A stretch of DNA of 6,424 nucleotides, taken from the NCBI GenBank assembly GCA_028817255.1, contig JAPPQA010000162.1, forward strand, positions 1 through 6,424. Direction: 5' to 3'. A model generated the notes under the pieces. It worked only from the letters and a program-made list of their open reading frames with translations. It was not told the origin of the DNA and searched no databases. The position numbers and the translations under genes were made by a program. This document shows, one piece after another, positions 1-4,263 of this stretch (the stretch's first letter is position 1; every line of letters begins with the position of its first letter). This DNA comes from Gammaproteobacteria bacterium (lineage in GTDB: Bacteria; Pseudomonadota; Gammaproteobacteria; Porifericomitales; Porifericomitaceae).

Positions 1-34
1 TGAAGGAGCGCGAAGCGCGCGCTTTATACGCTGG

Positions 35-164
35 ATTCCCGCCTGCGCGGGAATGGCGGATATTTGCCGTGCCAGTGGGTAGTTTTTCGCGCGGTTCTGG
101 ATTTTCGGAGTTTTTGCACAGACTGTTGCGCGGGAATGGCGGGGTAAAGGGCGGGAATGGCGGG
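35..164. repeat. dRS3-like inverted repeat and three copies of a 13-nt core
   Basis: Bases 35-54 read ATTCCC, eight bases, GGGAAT, which is exactly the format of the dRS3 element described in Neisseria. Similar inverted repeats occur between genes in many other proteobacteria. The 13-nt word GCGGGAATGGCGG occurs exactly at 47-59, 130-142 and 151-163, so the right half of the element is repeated twice more without its left arm. An inverted 10-nt match (CATTCCCGCC) lies at 361-370 in the metZ leader. The open frames across this block are typical by-products of such repeats and are not called. The copies are clear; assigning them to a named family is inference. Confidence 0.6.
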
Positions 165-218
165 ATGGGAATCTTTTCCCCCCGATTGCGTAACGGCTTG
201 CAGGCCGCAAACGCGGGT

Positions 219-247
219 TTGACTTTCGCGGTAGCCGCGGCTATAGT
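219..247 (+). promoter_or_regulatory. Predicted sigma70 promoter of metZ
   Basis: The -35 box TTGACT (219-224) and the -10 box TATAGT (242-247) each match consensus at 5 of 6 positions, and the spacer is the ideal 17 nt. Transcription should start near 254-255, only a few bases before the first stem of the SAM-II-like element, which is where an aptamer that opens the leader should begin. The spacer holds a perfect 12-bp palindrome (TAGCCGCGGCTA, 232-243) that runs into the -10 box and could be an operator; no known binding site was recognised in it. Confidence 0.65.
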
Positions 248-256
248 CATCTACCA

Positions 257-312
257 AAGCGCCGATTTGATATTCAGCTTGCGGGCGCTCCAGTAAATAC
301 TGCTAAAGCGAG
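257..312 (+). ncRNA. SAM-II riboswitch aptamer (metA-type) upstream of metZ
   Basis: The element shows the conserved blocks of the SAM-II class in order and at suitable spacing. Stem strand AGCGCC (258-263) is followed by GATTTG (264-269), then GCTTGC (277-282) and the other stem strand GGCGCT (284-289), which pairs perfectly with the first. After a linker containing TAAA (294-297) comes GCTAAA (302-307). In the family these form an H-type pseudoknot that binds S-adenosylmethionine and lowers expression of methionine genes. A possible second helix pairs CUUGC (278-282) with GCGAG (308-312); this pairing is my inference and may not be the canonical one. Gene context (metZ downstream) and the promoter just upstream both fit. 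The class is mainly alphaproteobacterial, whereas the proteins here look gamma/beta-type. A covariance-model search has not been run. Confidence 0.8.
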
Positions 313-433
313 TCGGATCCGGCTCGGTCAGAGCATACGAGGCGGATTTTCCCCGCTTTGCATTCCCGCCGCTCCGTTTGAGCGGGTCTGGCTCTCTGGT
401 TGCCCGCGCTGTGGGAAAAGGAGGGCGTCGGAC
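309..433 (+). promoter_or_regulatory. metZ leader after the aptamer, candidate expression platform
   Basis: This stretch of about 120 nt lies between the SAM-II-like aptamer and the metZ start and can form several hairpins. CGAGTCG (309-315) pairs with CGGCTCG (320-326) around a GATC loop, with one G-U pair; it shares bases 309-312 with the possible 3' strand of the pseudoknot, so the two are mutually exclusive. GCGG (342-345) can pair with CCGC (353-356), followed by TTTG. CCGCTC (369-374) pairs with GAGCGG (380-385). No long T-run is present, so a standard terminator is not evident. The metZ ribosome binding site GGAGG (420-424) lies 9 nt before the ATG and is far from the aptamer. Confidence 0.4.
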
Positions 434-1618
434 ATGTTGAAAAAAGAACCCGGGCAGTACGCGTTTCGTACGCGCGCGGTCCATGGCGGCCAGCGCCGTA
501 CCGCCGAAGGGGAGCAGAGCGAAGCGCTGTTCCTGACTTCAAGTTTCGCGTTTCTGTCGGCGCAGCAGGCGGCCGACCGCTTCAGCGGGCGGGAAGCCGG
601 CAACGTCTATTCGCGTTTTACCAATCCCACGGTGCGCGCCTTCGAGCAGCGGTTGGCGGCTATGGAGGGAGGCGAACGGTGCATTGCCACTTCTTCCGGC
701 ATGGGCGCTATCCTGAGCACCTGCCTGAGCCTGCTCAAGAGCGGCGATCGCATAGTCGCCTCGCGCAGCATCTTCGGCACTACCGTCATGCTGTTCAAGA
801 ATTTGCTGCCGCGCCTGGGGATTGCAGTGGACTTCGTGCCGCTGACCGATTACCGAGCCTGGGAGGAGGCGGTACGGCCCGCTACCCGGATGTTGTTTTT
901 AGAGACTCCCTCCAATCCTTTGACCGAGGTCGCCGACATCGCCAGGCTGGCCGGGATCGCCCGCGACCGCGGCTGCCTGCTGGTCGTGGATAATTGTTTC
1001 TGCACGCCCGTTTTGCAGCAGCCCTTCGCGCACGGCGCGGACTTGGTGATCCATTCCGCCACCAAGTACCTTGATGGGCAGGGCCGTTGCGTGGGCGGTG
1101 CGGTGGTGGGCAGCGAGGAATTGTTGGGCGAGGATGTATTCGGGTTTCTGCGCACGGCAGGGCCCAGCATGAGCCCGTTCAATGCCTGGGTGTTCCTCAA
1201 GGGGCTGGAAACCCTGTCTGTGCGGATGCAGGCGCACTGCGACAATGCCCTGGAGATCGCGCGCTGGCTGGAGGCGCAGCCGGGGGTCGAACGGGTGTAT
1301 TACCCCGGCTTGCCCGGGCATCCGCAGCATCGGCTGGCCAGCCGGCAACAGGAGGGCGGCGGCGGGATCGTCAGCTTCGAGGTGGCGGGCGGCAGGGAGC
1401 AGGCCTGGCGGGTTATAGACGGCGTGGAACTGTTCTCGATTACGGCCAATTTGGGCGACGCCAAAAGCACGATCACCCATCCCGCCACTACCACGCATTG
1501 GCGGCTTGCCGCGGAGGAGAAGGAGGCCGCGGGGATCCGCGAGACGTTGATCCGCCTGTCCGTGGGTCTCGAAGACCCGGCAGACTTGAGGGCGGACTTG
1601 GCCCGGGTCTTGTCTTGA
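434..1618 (+). CDS. metZ: O-succinylhomoserine sulfhydrylase MetZ
   Basis: This cytoplasmic PLP enzyme of the Cys/Met metabolism family joins O-succinylhomoserine and sulfide to give homocysteine, the direct sulfhydrylation route to methionine. The 394 residues cover the full usual length of the family. Visible motifs are YSRFTNPT (59-66, PLP phosphate contact from the partner subunit), SSGMG (87-91), VVDN with Asp186 (pyridine nitrogen), SATKYLDGQGR with the Schiff-base Lys211, and LIRLSVGLE with Arg374 (substrate carboxylate). The DGQGR sequence after the lysine is typical of MetZ, as opposed to cystathionine gamma-synthase or MetY. The ATG at 434 has GGAGG 9 nt upstream. The gene stands alone, preceded by its own promoter and a SAM-II-like riboswitch and convergent with the tatB-like gene. 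A related acyl-homoserine sulfhydrylase specificity cannot be fully excluded. Confidence 0.93.
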   Translation: MLKKEPGQYAFRTRAVHGGQRRTAEGEQSEALFLTSSFAFLSAQQAADRFSGREAGNVYSRFTNPTVRAFEQRLAAMEGGERCIATSSGMGAILSTCLSLLKSGDRIVASRSIFGTTVMLFKNLLPRLGIAVDFVPLTDYRAWEEAVRPATRMLFLETPSNPLTEVADIARLAGIARDRGCLLVVDNCFCTPVLQQPFAHGADLVIHSATKYLDGQGRCVGGAVVGSEELLGEDVFGFLRTAGPSMSPFNAWVFLKGLETLSVRMQAHCDNALEIARWLEAQPGVERVYYPGLPGHPQHRLASRQQEGGGGIVSFEVAGGREQAWRVIDGVELFSITANLGDAKSTITHPATTTHWRLAAEEKEAAGIRETLIRLSVGLEDPADLRADLARVLS

Positions 1619-1655
1619 GTGCCTGCGCGAGGGCTGGGTCCGCGCCGTCCCGCGC

Positions 1656-1955
1656 CTAACGCGGCTCCGGCTCGGCCTTTGCCTCGTTGTCCGCGGGCGG
1701 CAGGGGGGCCTCCGGCCGCGGCCGCGGCGGCGCGGCGCTGGGGAGGCTTTTGCCGGGCTGGATCTTCTGCGTATCCGACAGGGATTCCTCTCGCTCCAGT
1801 TCCGCCTGTACCGTCTTGCGCACGTTGCGGAAGGAGCGTTGCAGACGGCCGTACCAGCGCCCCGTTTCCATGGCCAGGGACATCCATTTCTCCGGCCCCA
1901 TAACCAGCAGGCTCAGCAGGCCGATCACCACCATCTCCCAGAAGCCGATGTCCAT
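1656..1955 (-). CDS. tatB: TatB-like subunit of the twin-arginine translocase
   Basis: TatB together with TatC recognises folded Tat substrates at the inner membrane. The 99-residue product has the family layout: a short hydrophobic helix (about residues 3-19) with a glutamate near its start (Glu7; TatB has Glu8 in E. coli), a Gly-Pro hinge (20-21, in MGPEKW), a charged amphipathic helix (about 22-56), and a Pro/Ala/Glu-rich tail (about 66-99). It starts MDIGFWE, like TatB and unlike TatA. It is somewhat shorter than most TatB proteins. The ATG follows the stop of the flavin-reductase-like gene by 2 nt, with AGGA about 11 nt upstream, so the two are probably cotranscribed. No tatA or tatC is next to it. 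The TatA/B family is secure; B over A/E is likely. Confidence 0.75.
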   Translation of the reverse strand: MDIGFWEMVVIGLLSLLVMGPEKWMSLAMETGRWYGRLQRSFRNVRKTVQAELEREESLSDTQKIQPGKSLPSAAPPRPRPEAPLPPADNEAKAEPEPR

Positions 1956-1957
1956 AT

Positions 1958-2503
1958 TTAACCGTGTCCTGGCCGCCGCGGCGGTTGCATAAGGGCGTAA
2001 TATCCCTGGTAGTGCAGCAGCGGCGGCCGCTCCGGGTTGGCCAGGAAGGACTGCACCCGGCCTATGAAAATCACATGGTCCCCGCCCTCATAGGTATCGT
2101 GGATGCGGCACTCGAACACCGCGAGGGCGTTGGGGAAGTAAGGGCAGCCGTTGCCCCGGACACGGGCGTATTCCACGTTCCGCCACTTGTCCTTTCCGGA
2201 GTTTGCGAAGCGCGCCGACAGTTCTTGCTGCTCGGCGGTCAGCACGTTGACCGCGAACGAATTCGCCGATAGAAATGCCGGCAGGCTGTATGTTTCCTTG
2301 CGCGCGCCGAACAGCACCAACGGGGGCGCCAGGGACACCGAGTTAAAAGAGCTCGCGGTTATGCCCAGCGGCTCCTCCCGGGGGCCGAGGGTGGTCACGA
2401 TCGTTACCCCGGTGGCAAAGCAGCCCAGGGCCCGGCGGAGTTCCTCCGTCTCGAATGGGGGAGAAGACGGCAGTCCTGCCGGATCGCTGGCTTCTGTTTC
2501 CAT
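1958..2503 (-). CDS. Flavin reductase-like, FMN-binding split-barrel protein
   Basis: The 181-residue product matches the flavin reductase domain family (HpaC/RutF/NtaB type). These are NAD(P)H:flavin oxidoreductases that supply reduced flavin to monooxygenases, or stand-alone FMN proteins. Key stretches are GCFATGVTIVTT (27-38), GITASSFNSVSLAPP (47-61, flavin contact), NSFAVNVL (81-88), GDHVIFIGRV (141-150) and PLLHYQGYY (161-169). No partner monooxygenase is in the window, so the substrate is unknown. The ATG at 2503 gives the usual family length but has a poor ribosome binding site. An in-frame ATG at 2554 has AGGA just upstream and would add 17 residues, and a further ATG at 2674 is possible but unlikely. 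The gene lies 2 nt before the tatB-like gene on the same strand. Confidence 0.85.
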   Translation of the reverse strand: METEASDPAGLPSSPPFETEELRRALGCFATGVTIVTTLGPREEPLGITASSFNSVSLAPPLVLFGARKETYSLPAFLSANSFAVNVLTAEQQELSARFANSGKDKWRNVEYARVRGNGCPYFPNALAVFECRIHDTYEGGDHVIFIGRVQSFLANPERPPLLHYQGYYALMQPPRRPGHG

Positions 2504-2713
2504 AAATTTTTGCTCGGTTTCGGCCCCGGGCGCCTCCCGTGCCGGTCTTCGCATTGGTCCTGCGCGCGCTCCGCGGGGACTGTCCGAACGGCCCGTGCCG
2601 CGCGGGCATTCCCCGGCGCGCCCGTACCGCGGACGCCTGCGATTCACTCTACCACGGAGCACCGGGGAGGTCATCCGGCGGTCCGTTCATGGGCGTTCGT
2701 GGCGGGCGGCGGG

Positions 2714-2742
2714 CGGACATGGCATATCGGGCGCCTTATGAT
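2714..2742 (+). promoter_or_regulatory. Possible promoter of the small membrane protein gene
   Basis: CGGACA (2714-2719, 4 of 6) and TATGAT (2737-2742, 5 of 6) are separated by 17 nt. The start of transcription would be near 2749, leaving a leader of about 24 nt before the ATG at 2773. The -35 match is weak, so this is tentative. Confidence 0.3.
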
Positions 2743-2772
2743 TCCGGTACCGCGTTGTGGTAAGATCTGCCC

Positions 2773-2964
2773 ATGACTCAAGCAGATACGGAAGTTTTCC
2801 GTACCTTAGGAGCCGAGAGCGTTGCGGGGAAGGGAACGGGCGCCGCCGCGGATGTGGCGACAAAGGCGGATTTGGCTGCCCTGGAGTCCCGGTTGATCCG
2901 GTGGATGGTCGGCCTTTTCTGCGTTGCCGGAATCGCGGCCGCGGCCGCCTGCATGATTCTGTAG
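2773..2964 (+). CDS. Small hypothetical protein with one C-terminal membrane helix
   Basis: The product is 63 residues. Residues 1-28 are polar and Gly/Ala-rich; TKADLAALESRL (30-41) looks like a short amphipathic or coiled-coil segment; residues 44-63 form one predicted membrane helix that ends the protein. The sequence TKADL-ALE-RL followed by a membrane helix recalls many small uncharacterised proteins of the DUF1640-like/coiled-coil type, but I cannot name a family with certainty. No function is proposed. In favour of a real gene are the ordered polar-coil-helix layout and a possible promoter at 2714-2742. Against it are its size and a poor ribosome binding site (TAAGA, about 7 nt upstream). 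It lies alone between the flavin-reductase-like gene on the other strand and the str operon. Confidence 0.5.
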   Translation: MTQADTEVFRTLGAESVAGKGTGAAADVATKADLAALESRLIRWMVGLFCVAGIAAAAACMIL

Positions 2965-3081
2965 CGCTGCCTGGGCGAGGCTTTGGGGCCGTCCGGGCGA
3001 CGGCAATGCTGCCGAATCCCCTTTGCGGGGGGGCTTGCGGGCTCCCCTTCTCTTTGCGGCTCGCTACGTGCCCTGTTGCGC
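2965..3081 (+). other. Non-coding spacer before the str operon terminator/promoter
   Basis: No convincing gene is present here. The stretch is rich in short G and C runs, and CCCCTTTGCGG and CCCCTTCTCTTTGCGG-like words follow one another near 3018-3057. Open frames passing through lack a ribosome binding site or family resemblance. Together with the terminator, promoter and leader to the right it makes up the 407-nt gap between the small membrane protein gene and rpsL. Confidence 0.5.
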
Positions 3082-3110
3082 CGGGGCTTGGCAACCCCCC
3101 GCTTTTTTTT
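3082..3110 (+). terminator. Probable rho-independent terminator
   Basis: CGGGG (3082-3086) can pair with CCCCG (3097-3101) across a 10-nt loop, followed after one C by eight T's (3103-3110). The stem is short but all G-C. It would end transcription from the small gene at 2773-2964 and insulate the str operon promoter, whose -35 box begins two bases later. Confidence 0.5.
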
Positions 3111-3111
3111 G

Positions 3112-3141
3112 TTGACAGGCAGGATAGGGCGGGGCTATTAT
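3112..3141 (+). promoter_or_regulatory. Strong sigma70 promoter of the str operon
   Basis: The -35 box is the exact consensus TTGACA (3112-3117). The -10 box TATTAT (3136-3141) matches 5 of 6 positions, with an 18-nt spacer. Transcription should start near 3147-3149. A strong promoter directly upstream of rpsL, preceded by a terminator, indicates that rpsL-rpsG-fusA-tuf is transcribed as its own unit and not by read-through from rpoBC. Confidence 0.8.
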
Positions 3142-3143
3142 TC

Positions 3144-3169
3144 CGTGGCTTTCCTGGAGGAAAGTCACG
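3144..3169 (+). promoter_or_regulatory. 26-bp inverted repeat at the str operon transcription start
   Basis: CGTGGCTTTCC (3144-3154) and GGAAAGTCACG (3159-3169) are complementary over 11 positions with one G-T mismatch (G-U in RNA), around the 4-base loop TGGA. It straddles the predicted start point, so it could be a repressor operator in DNA. As RNA, it would be a hairpin of about 8 bp at the very 5' end of the mRNA, protecting the end or masking the GGAGG at 3156-3160. Which applies cannot be read from sequence alone. Confidence 0.5.
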
Positions 3170-3378
3170 TGTGGGGAACCAGGAAAGTGGGCCGGCCCTG
3201 CCGTTTCAGCGTTCTGGGCCTGCGCGCCAGGGCAGGAGGTTACGGGTTTCCCGGCCCCCGCTCAGGATGCGGCACTGAAAGCGACAAAGAGGAGAAAGGA
3301 GGTGGGCGCGCTTGTCGCGTGCCCGGAAGGTTTCCCGGCAATCTAATGGCAAGTGCTATGGCGAGTGCGAGATGGTAA
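3169..3378 (+). other. Possible leader open reading frame overlapping the rpsL start
   Basis: A GTG at 3169 has GGAGG (3156-3160) 8 nt upstream and opens a frame of 69 codons that ends with TAA at 3376-3378, overlapping the rpsL ATG (3372) by 7 nt. Such an overlap would permit translational coupling. The predicted peptide is Gly/Arg-rich, resembles no family I know, and its third-position GC (about 61% by hand count) is no higher than the surrounding DNA, so there is no coding-bias support. The ribosome binding site also sits in the hairpin at 3144-3169. It is more likely untranslated leader than a protein gene. Confidence 0.2.
3296..3303 (+). promoter_or_regulatory. Strong Shine-Dalgarno sequence in the rpsL leader
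   Basis: AAGGAGGT is a near-perfect match to the 16S rRNA tail. It lies 68 nt before the conventional rpsL ATG (3372) but only about 9 nt before a TTG at 3312 that is in frame with rpsL without an intervening stop. Initiation there would add 20 residues to S12. The conventional ATG itself has only a weak GAG just upstream. Confidence 0.5.
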
Positions 3379-3746
3379 CGATCAATCAATTGGTCAGGCA
3401 GCCGCGAAGGCGGCAGCGCAAGAAGTCCAATGTGCCTTCGTTGCATGCCTGCCCGCAGAAAAGAGGGGTCTGTACGCGGGTCTATACGACCAAGCCAAAG
3501 AAACCGAACTCCGCCCTGCGGAAGGTGGCCAGGGTGCGGTTGACGAATGGCCACGAGGTGACCAGTTATATCGGGGGGGAAGGGCACAACCTGCAGGAGC
3601 ACTCCGTGATCTTGATCCGCGGCGGCCGGGTCAAGGACCTGCCGGGCGTGCGTTACCACACCGTCCGGGGCACCCTGGATGCCTCCGGCGTCGGCGACCG
3701 GCGCCAGGGGCGGTCCAAGTACGGCGTCAAGAAGCCCAAGGCATAG
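3372..3746 (+). CDS. rpsL: 30S ribosomal protein S12
   Basis: S12 is a small-subunit protein at the decoding centre and subunit interface. From the ATG at 3372 the product is 124 residues, the same length as E. coli S12, and aligns with it end to end (MVTINQLVR at the start, KYGVKKPKA at the end). PKKPNS (42-47) and GGRVKDLPG (84-92) are intact, with Lys43 and Lys88, the residues whose change commonly gives streptomycin resistance, and Asp89, the usual methylthiolation site. The ATG was chosen for family length although its ribosome binding site is poor; a TTG at 3312 behind a strong Shine-Dalgarno sequence is the alternative. First gene of the str operon, with rpsG 15 nt downstream. Confidence 0.97.
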   Translation: MVTINQLVRQPRRRQRKKSNVPSLHACPQKRGVCTRVYTTKPKKPNSALRKVARVRLTNGHEVTSYIGGEGHNLQEHSVILIRGGRVKDLPGVRYHTVRGTLDASGVGDRRQGRSKYGVKKPKA

Positions 3747-3761
3747 GCCGGAGTTTCCGTC

Positions 3762-4235
3762 ATGTCCAGAAGGAGAGTGGCCAGCAAGCGGGAGGTTGCC
3801 GCGGAACTCAAGTACGGAGACCGGGTTCTCGCCAGGTTCATCAATATCGTTATGAGGAGCGGGAAGAAATCCGTGGCCGAGAAGATTGTTTACAGCGCGC
3901 TCGAGCGGGTGCGGTCTCAGGGCGAGGGCGGTCCCCTGCAGGTGTTCCACAAAGCGGTGGAGAACGTGCGCCCGATGGTGGAGGTCAAATCCAGGCGGGT
4001 CGGGGGGGCGACGTACCAGATCCCCATTGAGATTCGCGCCGACCGCAGCACTGCCCTCGCTATGCGCTGGCTGGTACAGGCGGCCAAGCGCCGGCGCGAG
4101 GGGGCCGGCATGGGCAGGAGGCTGGCCCGGGAACTGGAGGAGGCCGCCGAACAGCGCGGCATGGCCTTTAAGAAGCGTGAGGATACGCATCGGATGGCGG
4201 AGGCGAACAAGGCCTTCACGCACTACCGCTGGTAA
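3762..4235 (+). CDS. rpsG: 30S ribosomal protein S7
   Basis: S7 is a primary 16S rRNA-binding protein that organises the head of the small subunit near the E and P sites. The 157 residues match the 156-157 residue length usual in gamma- and betaproteobacteria. Recognisable stretches are MSRRRVA (1-7), [17 protein letters not shown] (66-82), ALAMRWLV (98-105) and [16 protein letters not shown] (137-152), ending in HYRW. GGAG (3750-3753) lies 8 nt before the ATG. The 15-nt spacer after rpsL is short and holds little room for the S7 autoregulatory structure known between these genes in E. coli. Confidence 0.97.
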   Translation: MSRRRVASKREVAAELKYGDRVLARFINIVMRSGKKSVAEKIVYSALERVRSQGEGGPLQVFHKAVENVRPMVEVKSRRVGGATYQIPIEIRADRSTALAMRWLVQAAKRRREGAGMGRRLARELEEAAEQRGMAFKKREDTHRMAEANKAFTHYRW

Positions 4236-4263
4236 CGATCCGATTACGGGAACCTGGCAAACC

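Noticed and set aside
13..24. Palindrome AAGCGCGCGCTT as a terminator of an upstream gene
   Set aside because: Only three T's follow and the upstream gene is not visible, so neither its end nor its direction can be confirmed.
24..257. Minus-strand 77-residue open frame ending in PRRRESSV
   Set aside because: It runs through the dRS3-like repeats; such peptides are a common artefact of these repeats, and there is no ribosome binding site or family match.
1564..1609. Inverted repeats at the end of metZ (GGGTCT/AGACCC at 1564-1578; GACCCGG at 1574-1580 with CCGGGTC at 1603-1609) as a terminator
   Set aside because: They lie inside the coding sequence, the second has a 22-nt loop, and no T-run follows.
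2735..2763. Minus-strand promoter for the flavin reductase-like gene (TTACCA, 17 nt, CATAAG)
   Set aside because: Only 4 of 6 matches in each box, more than 230 nt from the start codon, and an equally weak alternative (ATGACC, 17 nt, TAGAGT) lies near 2650-2675; neither can be preferred.
3886..4263. Upstream in-frame extension of fusA through rpsG (826-residue frame)
   Set aside because: It lies within rpsG in another frame, and EF-G homology begins exactly at the ATG at 4264.
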